This document shows positions 46,780-58,369 of a DNA stretch of 64,000 nt, piece after piece. Numbering within the stretch: position 1 is the stretch's first letter; the number at the start of each line of letters is the position of its first letter. The notes beneath the pieces are model-generated. The model was not told where the DNA came from, did no database searches, and saw nothing but the letters and a program-made list of their open reading frames with translations. This stretch comes from Carex sylvatica (taxonomy: Eukaryota > Streptophyta > Magnoliopsida > Poales > Cyperaceae): contig CAXKVR010000044.1 of the NCBI GenBank assembly GCA_964058845.1, positions 248,001 through 312,000 on the forward strand. Reading direction: 5' to 3'. The translations under genes and the position numbers were made by a program.

Positions 46780-46985
46780 TGGATTATAGAATAATATTCT
46801 TGATCTATAGAATGATAAAGACTGGCATAATAATAGAATAAAGAAATGTACCTGAGCAGCTAATCGAGGAATAAAGATATGCTTTGCTTTTAAAAGTGAA
46901 TGGAAACCACCTTTTATGAATGTTACTGAAAACCACGCTTTTGTGCTAATAATTGTCAGATAAGATATGTTATGGTAGTGGTACA
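46780..46985. repeat. Upstream flank of PGG copy C shared with copies A and B
   Basis: ATAATAGAATAAAG, AAAACCACG and TGCTAATAATTGT follow in the same order as at 10500-10640 and 26920-27040, but closer to the gene. A possible conserved upstream regulatory block. Confidence 0.55.
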
Positions 46986-46992
46986 GGGGGTA

Positions 46993-47183
46993 GGGAAATA
47001 AATCTGCTACGATTCTAAGGGGATTGTAGGGTCCTACGATTCTAAATCCAACCTTTCATTTGTTTTGAGATTCATGCATAAAAAACAATTTCTATAGAGA
47101 TTCGTACAACTCAAAAAAATGAAATGTTAGATTTAAAATCGTAGGATCCTACAATCGCTTAGGATCGTAGCAGATTTATTTCC
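46993..47183. mobile_element. MITE, same family as 22666-22876
   Basis: Both ends read GGGAAATAAATCTGCTACGA, followed by TTCTAA or TCCTAA. Flanks AGGGGGTA and ACGGGGTA differ at one base. 191 bases, no coding content. Confidence 0.78.
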
Positions 47184-48770
47184 CACGGGGTAGTAATCAA
47201 TTTCTTGCCATTTCCTAAAAGGAAAATAGATACTACCTAATTGAACCATGAAAGTCAAAAGTGCGCTCAGTTGCATGTTTGTTCCTCATTGTTAAAGGAA
47301 TCGAAACAATGAGGCTAGCCACAGCTGCTTCCATATTGGGGATTATTGTGTAAGTAATAGAAACCGCAGAATATATTGGTGCGAAATAATTTCACTTCTA
47401 AACACTCCGAATTGACTAAAATATATTAATTATAGCTTAATTCTTGTAATGTAAATGCAGAATTGGAGTAAGTGAATGACTTTGATTCATATTGTTAATC
47501 ATGAGAACTATAAGAAATATGACACCAATCCAACTTTTCAGCCGCAAGCCAGGGCTGGCCAGAGATTTTTCATGGGAGATATGGTTAGTTCAGAGGTCCT
47601 GAGCCCATGCCGGATACCAGCTCCTTCTGTAATTGATGGCGGTGATGGGTGCTATGAAAAAATTGTGCAGGGTCAGGGTGAACCCGGATCTGATAGTGGA
47701 TTGAATTATGGCATTGGTTTTATATTATTTTTTTCACATTTAGAATGCTTTTCGTGTCTCTTGCAGCACAAAGAAAAGATTTGATACCCAAATGTATTAT
47801 AAAAGAAGAGTTTAGGTACCAGAATTTTACTTGAGAGGGTATCAGATACCAATCATACCATAATATTATTCCAGAACAGAATAAAAGAAGAGATTTGGTA
47901 AAAGTGTTAGATGAACAAAGATCATATATACTCCTAATCTTTGGTAAACACACTTCCAATTTCATAGAAAAGTCCAAGTTCTATTATAGAAATAAAATAC
48001 AAAAAATTCCGTACCACAACTTCAATGCTTCGCTTTCATTTCTTGTTTGCACGGCAAATTCAAGTCACTTGCATGAGTTCTGGAAGTATTATGATACTAA
48101 ATGTTTTTATTTTTAATATAACAATTTTTGCATATATAAACCATACTGAATCCGAGAGCTTTGAAAACCAATGTATTTCTCTATCTGTATCATATCAGAT
48201 ATAATTCTCAAAACCATGGCCATTCAAAATTTGTATGTCATATCGATTGTGGAACGGCACATAGCAAGACGAAATCAAAATAATTATGCTACAATGTAGA
48301 AACTAAACCAGAACTGTCGCAGTAAATTTCGATATCACCAAATAAAGCATTCAGCTTGTGATCTACGGTTTTGCTCAAATAAACCGACTAGCATCCATTC
48401 ATCAAATATGACATCATTTGAGTATGAGTAGCTAGAAAACAAATACCAAACTAAAATAGGTCCCTCAATTTGATTTGTATTACCACAACAACTATAAATG
48501 ACAAGTATTTTGCTAGTCATAACTTACAACTAATATTTCCTTTATTAACATGTCATAAAAACATGCTAGGAAATCATATGCTTTCAAAAGCAACTGAATA
48601 ACGGTGAGAAAAAAAAATGAAAAATAATTGACACAAATATACCAAAACTAACACCACGACCTTATAAATTACATCACCATAATACAAGTTACATCTGAGC
48701 AGAAGAAATCCTCAAAAAGCAAGCAAATCAAAACAGCAAAGGAAGAGCGCAAATAGACTAAACTTGCACT
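47184..48770. other. Intergenic region and 3' flank of the ArfGAP gene
   Basis: No recognised gene. The open frame 47476-47784 (plus, 102 codons) has no recognisable domain. The 3' UTR of the gene that follows probably reaches to about 48500-48600; its poly(A) site cannot be placed. Confidence 0.45.
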
Positions 48771-51700
48771 TTATTCCTCCAGTGGAACCCACTCAAGCTC
48801 GAGGTTAAGGTCACCGGACTCAACATTTTGTAATTTTAGAGACACCTCCTGCTTGATTTTACCGTCTACTATATTTACGATGCTGTCATCTATTAGGGCA
48901 TTGTCACTGGTCTTGAACCACTTCCCAATCTGCATGTCACCGAAAACAGAAGGGTCACCAAAGGCGAGAGCTGACGTGACCATCGGCTGGAGGTCAATCT
49001 CTGCCTCCCCCATTATGTCGTCAGCCGAGAACAAGTCGTGGTCGTATACTTGCTATCATTTAAAAAAAATATATATAGTTTGTAAGGCGGCATAAGTGAA
49101 TACTTATCTAGTGAGTAAAACTAGGTCTACCTTACGAATCCGAACCGTTGAAACCCGTCTACCTTAAGAGTAATGCATCTACATGCAAAAAGTTTAAGTT
49201 TTCGAATTATTTTTGTAGAGAGTCAAGTGGTCAAAAAACATTAAAAAAATGAATGCATTAAAATTAATTTATAAACCTTCTAATTTTGACCACTTGACTT
49301 TATACTAAACTAATACGAAAGTTTAAATTTTTTGCATGTAGACGCATACTCGTAAGGTAGACAAGTTTCAACGGTTCGGATTCATCATTTGAAGTCAACC
49401 CGATAGATTTTAGAGTTGGCTTTCACAAAGAGACTTGGTGAACTTAGGAACACCCTAGTTCTACTCCTGATCTAGTATATTTAAAGCATGACAAGGGTAT
49501 ACCAAAATTAAAGTTGGTGAACATGGTTAAACCTGCTCCTTGTATCTAAACTAAGGTGCATTATACATTAGAACAAAATATATTTTATGTGAAAATGTTA
49601 TACTACAAAGTTGGTGAACCCACTTTGGCAATGCATTTGCAGCATTTCATTAAGATGTAATACCATCTCTCAAGAACTATTAAAGTTAAAATTGAAACTG
49701 ACTCGAATTTTTTATTTAACAGAGTTGATAATTTGCTTCTATTTCTCCCAATGAAATGAATTATGCTCCAAACCTTTCTATTAGTTAAAAATTTTAGGGC
49801 ATGCGCTTAGTTAACATATAACTGGTTAGGCAACAGGTCCCAAGCTTTAAAACAACATGCTCCTAACTTCAATCAAATTGTCAAATAGTTAGTTCAGTAA
49901 ATTTGTCAGGTCAGTATTGAAATCCCCAACAAATACCAGATGGAAATTCAAAAATGATAAGATTTGTTTTAATTACTTGTTCACATTATCTTATAAAATT
50001 TGGATGTGTTAAAAGATTATATAATTGCTAGTCAACAAACCAGTTTTAGAGGACCATAATGCTGAGGAACCCTTAGCTTAAACACTTCATCCCAGACAGG
50101 ATTCAGGTTGCTCTTTTTCACTGTCGTCTGTACTTTCTGAAATATAAATCAATCTAATCCATGTTAGACAAATGAAAAATGAGGGAATTTTCAGAAACAA
50201 AATGTATCAAGGAATGCTGCCTTCACAAGGCACAGTACAGAATGAGTTGTTGCATGCTTTTATCCTTTTGTGATTCAATTTTATGGGTAAATTGCAGAAG
50301 TCAAAATATGATGTACACCTCCCTGCAGAACAGAACATTCACCAACCAACCAACCCCCCCCCCCGCCCCAACACCCAAAAAAAAAAAAAGAGGAAATAAA
50401 AATTAAAAATAAGAAGATGATGATGATAACACAATGAGAGTATAAGCTCACCAAGCCCTTTGGTGAGCTTAACTCCAAACCCTATCGAAATGACTTCAAA
50501 CATCAGATCCAAACCGTTGAAACCGATCTATTTCACGAGTGATGTGTTTACATATCCAATTTATATATTTTCAACTTAATTTAGTATAAAATCAAGCGGT
50601 CTAAACAAGAAGGTTTATAAGTTAATTTAGTGTGTTCATTTTTCGTCATTTTTTTACCACTTGACTTTATTCAAAGTTAATTTGAAAATTTATAAATTTG
50701 ACATGTAAAACGCATCACTTGTGAAGTAGATCGGTTTCAACAGTTTGGATACATCGTTTGAAGTCAATCTGATAGGTTTCGGAGTTAACCTCACAAAGGA
50801 CTTGGTGAGCTTAAGAACACCCTGATTCTACTCAACATAATGATTATAATAACAATAGTAGTAGTAGTATAGTAATAACAATAACAACAACAACAACAAT
50901 AATAATAATAATAATAATCATCATCATCATCTTCCCAAACCATACCAAATATAGGCTACAGCCCTACAAAACTTCCCTCACTAGAAAATATGCCAAAAAT
51001 ACCCTCCCTTCACCATTTGTGTAGTATAATGGAGAAAGAGATGATCTTTGGAATATTTGAAGAGACCCAAAGATGACAGGTGTGGGGAATACTTCCCATG
51101 TAACAGAGGTACCAGTCATATTGATTTTGAGAGGGGGTATATATATTTGTTCCATGGTTATAATTTTCATTCTTGAGTTAAAGTTTGGTGCATCCGCTAA
51201 GCACCAGCTGTTCCATCACCCCAACATAAAAGAAGGCAAAATGAAACAGAATTTTAAATGCCCATAACTTGCAAAATCAGCTCAATACTGACCAGTCCGG
51301 CAACAAATATAGCAATAAATTGTACATATGAAATGAACAAATTACCTGCTGGCCGAGGTGTATAACAACATAAGGGTCACTAGAGCGAATGTCGCGCACT
51401 GCTAAGTTGGTACCTTTAACCACCTTGACATTTATGTCTCCCACAAACTCTCTCGTATCTTCCTATGAGATCATTTAGGAAAATTATAATACCTAGTTGT
51501 TATCATCTACAACCTAAAGTCTGCTACTGGATCATAGGTAGCATTCAGGTACTGCAACAGTAATTATACTTTTGATTCTTTTAACATGAGTATCTAACTA
51601 GTGTTTTACTTGGGGTCTTCTCAATTGGACTTGAGATCACAAGAGTATACCTTCCTAAACTTTTCAGTTACATTCCTGCAGGAATTGCTCGATTAATAGG

Positions 51701-54700
51701 AAAAGCGATAATACAAGTGTACTTACCTAGATCTTTCTATCAATTTAATAAATTGTACTGGTAAAGGCAAGGGGGAAAAAAAGAATAATTGTTCATGAAT
51801 ACCACTTCATACTGCCAGAAATATCATATTTGTAACCCCCCCCCCTCCGCCACAACCCTTCTGAAGAATAAAGACATCATGACTACTATTTATAAAATTC
51901 CCTTGAGGCCCTCAAGGGGTAGATACAAAAAAATTAAAACAGAATATGCGACTTACTTCAATTTTCTTCATTGAAAAACTGGAGCCGGAGGTCTTCATTG
52001 AATTTATAGAGTCATAGTTTCTGAAGGACATCTTGCTGGACACAATGCGCAGGCTTGGTTTAAGAAATTCTTGCAACTCGTATTTTGACCTAGTGCAAGA
52101 GATGAACATTTGTTATCACAACTGAATTTGGCTTGCATTGATTGCTTCACATGCCATTATTCTTATGCTCAATTTTAGTTAATATTAGCAAGCAAAATTT
52201 GAAGCTAGTTAAATTAAAATCATGAGCTTGGGTAAAACATTTGTAGGGGTAGGGGTGTAAACAGATCAGATATTATCCATTCATATCAAGATCCGGATCC
52301 AGATATTTGGAAGACGGGATTCAGATATTTGGCAAATAAAGATACGGTTTTCAATTCGAAAATGGATAAGGATACGGATTCGGATAATTATCCAGATTCG
52401 GATTTTCTTAAAATTCGGATGTCTCTTTCAGAGGCCCATATCATTTTGATTGGGCTTTGAAGTATAATATAAAATTTTATTACAAGTCCAATTAATTTTG
52501 GATCTAATTACTAAACTATATATACTCAAGATTAATCTTTTATTAAGATTTATAATTTCCTGGTACATTTTTATTAACTATATAATGATAATTATTTTTT
52601 TATTTTTGTTCGTTAATATATAATTTTAACTAATAAATTAGTTATAAAATAATATTATATAGTTAACTTTTATGAATGTATATACAACGTGAGTTATTTC
52701 TTTTATAAAATTTATCAGTGTTCTAAATGGCAGCGCTATAGCGTTTTTGGACCCTAAACGCTAACCTATGGCATCAAAACACGCTATTTGAGCTACGGAC
52801 GCTATAGCAGTAATAGCGGTCCGCTATAGCACATAGCGTGTACCACAAATAGCGCACGCTATGTAACATGAGTTGTTTTTTTTTTTCTTTCTTTTCAATT
52901 TATATGGGCTTTAAATAAAGGCTCAGATTTGATTTTAACCGTGATTTTTTTTTTGCAATTGACGTATTAAGCTTTATATTAAACTATTAATTATTAAATG
53001 AGAGATCCATCAAACAAAATCAAATAAGGAAGCTACAGTGCACTATGCAACATGAGTTTTTCTTTTTTCAATTTATATGGGCTTTAAATAAAGGCTCAGA
53101 TTGAATATATTAAGATATTTTTTGCAGTAACAAAATGATACTTACTATATGGTAATTTGAATATTTTGAATAGATTAAGATAGTTAATTATGCCATGATG
53201 TCTAGGTTATTTTGAAATTTAAATAGAAAAAATATAGATTATGTCATGATGCTGAATATATTTTGAATAGAAAAAGATCGATAGTTTATGATATTAGTTA
53301 CTATGGATATTTTGAGTCGCAATTTGGGCTTTATATTGGTTCAATATGAATATTATAATTTTTTAATCAATTTCATGTTATTTATTGTTCTATGAGACTT
53401 AGATAATGTTGATATTTAGTACAAATATATGATATAATTTTTATAAAAATAAAAAAATGCTATGTAGTATAGCTTTCGCTATAGCGATGCTATTCGTTGT
53501 AGCTTTTTTGTAGGCTTCCCGCTATGACGCGATAAATGCTATTTAGAACCTTGAAATTTATGATAATTTTCATTCAACATCCAAACTATATTTGTATCCA
53601 TATTCGTGTAATATTCAATCTGTATCCATATTCATTTAATATCCGATTTGTAAATGCATCTGAGACTATTCATATCTGTATCCGTATTCAAAATTAAAAA
53701 TGGATATGGATACTATTTAGCTATTATCCGTTAGTATCCGATCCAATTTCATCCATAAACAGAAGGGATATTATTTTGAGGAATATTGTTTCCACTTATC
53801 AAATCAAGGATTATAGGCCTGTTCAATATATTTGGTTGAAAGGAGAGACCTCACTATGACCCAAGGAGAAGGTGGCTGTTTTCCAATTTCTGAAGGACAG
53901 ATATCTGTACAAGTTGTAGAGGATAAAGGTTCATGTACCACAGGTTTCCATGAAATGAAGAAAATTCTTGCAATTTAATGACAATCCAAGGGCAATTTTC
54001 CAAGTTATATCTTTTGTAAAAGTAACAAGGAAAATGTTATACCTAATAAAATTAGTCCTTTCCTCTATACTGGCATCAGGCCTAGGTTTCTTATACCCTT
54101 GAGGCAGAAAAGCCTCATAAATTGAGTTTGCATAAGAGTTGCCACCGACCTCTATCATCGAGTCGATGTCAGCATCTTCCCACTCATCCAGCGTAACTGA
54201 CAAAACCTGAAATCACACCAATAATTCACTACCATGTCTTTACTTTACTTTTCTTTTGACTCGCATGTCTTTTTTGACTAGAGTATACTTTAGTTATTTT
54301 TTTAGTTTATTTAAGCACCCTTGAGAAATTATTGCTTAGTTTTGAACTTCATAGATTTAGAACACATCTGGGACAAGTTGCCAGATATAGTCCTGTAGAG
54401 GTGTGCTAAAACACATAAATAACAGGAAAATAATTATGTATTTATAGAGTTGGCATTATAGAAGTAGCAATAACATACAAAATGTTGAACAACCAACCAG
54501 CAACAATAGAACTTCCATTCAGCATAAGAAATGATCATGACATGTGCACATAAGATTAGAAAGAGAAAGCTATATAATATTGTTTATTATCACCTTTGAA
54601 ATCTCTGGACCAAGACTTCTGTGAACATCACTGCACTTCAAGCATAGAAATACTCCAATATTTGCTGAACTGATAACAAGAAAAGAGGTTGACTAATCAA

Positions 54701-55168
54701 TTAATCATTATCAATACAACAATAAACCACTCATGTAAGACTTCAGCGTCTAGGATACGGCAACAATTATGACTGCGTTTATTGGTACAGCCACCAATTC
54801 TATTGGCACCTACCATTTCTGGAACTGTGCCTCAACAATACTGTTAATCACCAAACTGACCAGCAAAAGCTAAAAAAAAAAAAAATTTAGTTCCATAGCA
54901 GCCAGTAAAAGCAGTTACTATACTGGTACAGTTTTTAAATTGGCACTTACGCCCATTTCGGGTCAGATCCACTACAATCAGCACAGGTTCTATTATCGCT
55001 TTTGAGCATAAGCTCCTTCAGCTTCCTTGATTTGCCTATTTATGTTTAAAAAAAGACAGCTTAATTCTCCAGATTATAAATGAAATGCAATGTATAAGTT
55101 TATTTTTATTAAAACTAAAATTATGCACCAGTAAAATTCCGATCAGGCCTATTGTAACGCCCACTCAT
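48771..55168 (-). CDS. AGD12: ArfGAP and C2-domain protein (AGD12/ZAC-like), eight coding exons
   Basis: A GTPase-activating protein for ARF small GTPases with a phospholipid-binding C2 domain, acting in membrane trafficking. Coding exons (minus strand): 55168-55129, 55035-54951, 54669-54594, 54206-54043, 52089-51957, 51462-51346, 50136-50041, 49052-48771. All junctions are GT-AG and the frame is continuous, 330 residues, close to the 337 of Arabidopsis AGD12. The ArfGAP zinc finger CADC-x16-CLKC is complete, followed by VHRSLG with the arginine finger, and VLSVTLDEWEDADIDSMIEV. The C2 domain starts near residue 170 (VGDINVKVVKGTNLAVRDIR, SSDPYVVIHLGQQ, NLNPVWDEVFKL, QVYDHDLFSADDIMGEAEID), with Ca2+-binding aspartates in place. 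The C-terminus (VESGDLNLELEWVPLEE) is typical of the family. AGD13 is the alternative name within the same pair. Confidence 0.93.
49109..49469. mobile_element. MITE (family 2) in the last intron of the ArfGAP gene
   Basis: Inverted arms share CCGAACCGTTGAAAC, GTCTACCTTACGAGTA and CATGCAAAAA; the right arm ends GAACACCCTAGTTCTACTC. The left arm is shorter by deletion. Lies between coding exons 7 and 8. Confidence 0.65.
50340..50400. repeat. C-rich and A-rich homopolymer runs in an intron
   Basis: A run of C with one G (about 50346-50360) followed closely by a run of A. Length unreliable; no function proposed. Similar C runs lie at 51837-51846 and 56189-56208. Confidence 0.75.
50440..50835. 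mobile_element. MITE (family 2) in intron 6 of the ArfGAP gene
   Basis: Left arm AAGCTCACCAAGCCCTTTGG, right arm as reverse complement AAGCTCACCAAGTCCTTTG. Both arms then contain ATCCAAACCGTTGAAACCGA or its close variant. Same family as 49109-49469. Confidence 0.72.
50868..50932. repeat. AAT/AAC/ATC trinucleotide microsatellite
   Basis: Compound trinucleotide run within intron 6 of the ArfGAP gene. Confidence 0.85.
52248..52440. repeat. GGATAC/ATATCC-rich repeat, left part
   Basis: Starts TAGGGGTGTAAACAGATC and continues with imperfect GGATCCGGAT, GATACGG and TTCGGAT units. The same composition returns in inverted sense at 53575-53750. The TAGGGGTGTAAA start resembles hAT-type termini, but the opposite terminus was not found. 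Confidence 0.5.
52716..53553. mobile_element. Non-autonomous hAT element with perfect 8-bp TSD in intron 4 of the ArfGAP gene
   Basis: 838 bases. Termini CAGTGTTCTAAAT and, on the other strand, CAAGGTTCTAAAT. Flanked by identical AAATTTAT (52708-52715 and 53554-53561). GCTATAGCG palindromes cluster at both ends (52731-52865 and 53465-53530). A unit with CAATTTATATGGGCTTTAAA occurs twice inside (52897 and 53080). No coding content. Confidence 0.85.
53575..53760. repeat. GGATAC/ATATCC-rich repeat, right part
   Basis: TATCCATATTC, GTATCCG and GGATATGGAT units, the inverted partner of 52248-52440. The hAT element at 52716-53553 lies between the two, so it may have landed inside an older repeat. 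Confidence 0.45.
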
Positions 55169-56700
55169 CTTATCAATGTTTTATTCACCAAGGGCAATCT
55201 TCAACCTGCAACCAAAGGACTCGAGAATTAAGTTTACAATCAAAAGATGAAAATTAGCACAATAATCAGAATCTGGCTCATAAATTATATATCACCCAAC
55301 TTTTTGAATAAAAAAAAAAAATGGCACATGTGAAAATGTCAACAACGATAGATGATTGCCTTCCATTGCATTAAAAAGAATCAAAGACAGAAAGATATGA
55401 TAACTAGAAGTTACTACATAGTTAAATTTAATCTGCTTTCATCAAACCTTTCCAAGGTTGTAAAAATAGAGTCAGAGAGGATTGGATTCAATACAAAAGA
55501 ATAAAGGATTCAGGATCCAAGACAAATCTAATCAGAAAGCCCGAAAAGTTGTGTGGTGACTCAAGGCAAGATGAAGCGTAAGTTCCTGTTTCATTTAGAA
55601 GTCAAACAAAAGTGTGCCACGAAAAAGCTTGTTGATGGTGATTTTGTGGGAGGTGATCTCATGAAAAATGTCTCAAACTGTGGTACCACTCACTGAAGCA
55701 GCAAGAGTAACCGAATATAAGTGTCTTTGCCATAAACTTCCTTACCTCAATATTCTTGCTGATAGCGCCACTAATTTATTATATTGTAACCCTTCAGGTT
55801 TTTATTCACAATCAGTTTCATAAGAGAGTGGTTCCTGGTTCTTAACTAACACCCTGTTCAAACACAATAACTGTAATTCTTCTGAGAGCTTAAGCGCAGG
55901 TACTATATTAGCTGGCCCAATTTGAGGGGGCAGAATTTGTGGTCATTTAAATTCCTCTCTATGTTCATTTTGTTGAAAATAAATGGTACTTCCCTGCATA
56001 GGTACCACAAGTTTGGGATGGTTTGTGTCTGACAACTGGAACACGACCTCAGCACAAGATCAAATGGTACTTCTCTCTATGATTGCACTCAAAGGCATAA
56101 AAGAAAATAACTTTGTTGTTCTTTTACATAACTACATCACAAAGGCATAAAAGAAAAATGATATAATAGTAACCGAATTCCTGTGCGACCCCCCCCCCCC
56201 CCCCCCCCAACCCAACCCAACCACAACCAATTTAATTCTATTGTTTGTGAAGTACCTTACATAAAATTAGGACCTTCTACCATTCTACAATCACAATCAA
56301 TAGTTCATTATTGTTACCATGGTTTGGAGAATCTATCAATCGAAAGAACACTATCCGTTGATTATTTTGGGATTTTCCAAACCGACTGGATTCGTTTTGG
56401 TTTTGGGTGATTGAAGGCTTAAATCGGAAGAGACTCACCGTCTGATTTACGCCAATTTTTCCTTTCTTCTAGTTGTTTGTGACTGATTGAGTCTTCAGAT
56501 TTGATCTTTCTTATTTTTTTACCGATTCTTCAAAGGCCTGATCGGGGATAGCGCTATGTTTCGTCAAGGCAGCATCTATTCCCTCAAATTTCTCTTACCA
56601 ATTCGTCAATGATGGATGAAATTGATGATCGGAATATAGATTAGAAGAGAGATTGGAGGGAGCGTCAAGTATGTTCCGTTAATTAAAAGAGAGGAAAATA
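55169..56700 (-). promoter_or_regulatory. Probable 5' UTR with intron, and promoter side, of the ArfGAP gene
   Basis: Just before the ATG the minus strand shows a strong acceptor TTGGTTGCAG at about 55206, giving a 37-base UTR piece (55169-55205). A strong donor ACG/GTGAGTC lies at 56439-56433 on the same strand, after about 250 bases that look like a pyrimidine-rich 5' UTR exon. A UTR intron of about 1.2 kb is inferred. No reliable TATA box was placed; a TAAATATACG lies near 56720-56730. Confidence 0.5.
56189..56208. repeat. Poly(C) tract
   Basis: About 20 consecutive C followed by AACCCAACCCAACC, within the inferred UTR intron. Confidence 0.85.
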
Positions 56701-56739
56701 GACGAATTTCTGAGGTCGTATATTTAGAGATTTATTGGG

Positions 56740-57654
56740 CCACCTCTTACTTATAATAATTTATTTAAGAGAAAATTATCTCTTAAATATAGATTAATAA
56801 TTAGAAAGAGATTGACCATTTTGCCCTTCAGCAAATGGTTATAATTAATAGAAAAAACATGGTTGACCAAATTCAATTCATGCCTTCTTCCTCTCCTTTC
56901 TCAGTACATAGGCATTTCCCAAGTCATAAGGATTCCCTAAATAATAATATTTGGGTAGTAGTGTCTATCATGGCGCGCTACCTCTTAATTTGGTATTTTG
57001 TTAAGCGCAAAGTTTTTTTTTTTTTTTTTTAAGTTCCGTAATTTGACAGCCACTGTCAAATAATTTAAAAAAAAAAATTAAGTTCCGGACTTAATTTTCA
57101 TAACAGTGAAGTTTACAGATATGGCAGACAAAGCCTATGATCTCGACATACATAAAAGAATGATCCACTTATCTCGTGTTTTTCTGCCTGTATATAATTA
57201 AAAAATAGCATCCAAGAAAAAGGGATGTGCAAACAATATATATATTTGATTGCGAAATTAGACAATTGAGATTGTAGAAGTGGAAATAAAATAAAAAGTG
57301 TCATATAATTTTGAAAGGACAAGATGAAGAATTTCAATTTTTAAGCGAGTTATAAGCGCTCTCTGTACCTCCTCCTGCTCCAGTGTTTGTAAACGAACTA
57401 TGGATGTCAATAAATATGTCCGGGTCAAGTAGAGGTAATTTTCATATCCGTATTAATTTAAAATTGATCTTACTTCTAGCTAGTAATTCTTAACATCTTT
57501 ATCCTTTAAATTATAGGATATTGAACAAATAATGAACAATTCAAATGAATTGATTATTTATCAAGTATAAGTCAAAAATATAGTAAATAAGTAAATAACA
57601 TAATATTACTATAAAAAAATATGAATTACTAACTAAATAAGAGTGAGGCTATGG
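56740..57654. other. Intergenic sequence without recognised features
   Basis: AT-rich; contains T and A runs at 57010-57030 and 57066-57077 and a short inverted pair TTTGACAG/CTGTCAAA near 57041-57060. No supported gene. Confidence 0.5.
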
Positions 57655-57975
57655 TACTATGCATAATGCACTTTGATCTGTACTATGGATACATATTTTA
57701 ATTTTTAATTTTCAAAATTCAAGTAGTCAATTATTTCCGCTTAATATGATTTTCATATGAAAATATACTTGGATGCTAATTTTTTTTCTACTATTTTTTA
57801 ATATATGTAAAAAATCACTTGATCTAAAGAGTAGCGATTTGTTATTCATCTAAAATAATGTAAAATTTGATTTTCAAGTACATTTTCATATAGAAATCAT
57901 GATGAATGATTTAGATCGACTATTTAAACTTTATAAATAAAGATATAAATATACAATACAGATCAAAATGCGCCC
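57655..57975. mobile_element. Palindromic MITE, related in layout to 39.0-39.9 kb
   Basis: Left arm ATGCACTTTGATCTGTACTA pairs with the right arm (GCGCATTTTGATCTGTATTG on the minus strand). Pairing continues through TTCATATGAAAATATACTTG and GATCGACTATTTAAAC-type blocks. Confidence 0.65.
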
Positions 57976-58019
57976 GATTTTTTTATTTATATCCAAAAAA
58001 AATAATATTTAAAAAATAA

Positions 58020-58235
58020 TCAAACAGGCACTGTATTTCCAGAAGTATCCAAACCGCAAAAAATATTTCCGATTTTGATACCTATTTCTGCAAAAAAATA
58101 TTTGCGGTAAATCGGAGCTAAATCCGGTAAAAAAATTTGCGGTATTGTGTTTCCGCAAAAAAATTTTGCAGTGTTTAGTCCCAATACCGCAATTTTTTTT
58201 TGCGGAATCAATATATGCCTATATAGCCGCACGAG
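58020..58235 (+). repeat. Subterminal CCGCAAAAAAATTTGCGG repeats (left side of a PMD/MULE element)
   Basis: At least six variants of CCGCAAAA / TTTTGCGG in both orientations between 58052 and 58205, followed by TATATAGCC at 58221 and then a leader-like sequence. The right edge of the window (63860-64000) mirrors this layout on the minus strand. Confidence 0.7.
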
Positions 58236-58369
58236 ACAGCCCTCTCCCCACACACCCCACTCTTTGTCTGCCTATCTCTTTCCCTCTTCCTTTCGGATCT
58301 CGAAGCTCCGACTGTCTGATTGATCATGATCCAGGTATTTTTATTTTTTTAATTTTAATTTTAATTTTA

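Noticed and set aside
47476..47784. 102-codon plus-strand frame between PGG copy C and the ArfGAP gene
   Set aside because: No domain, no promoter signals, ends in AT-rich low-complexity sequence; may be a fragment of something but unsupported.
53460..53560. GCTATAGC cluster as a regulatory array of the ArfGAP gene
   Set aside because: The cluster is bounded by hAT termini with a perfect TSD, so it belongs to the transposon.
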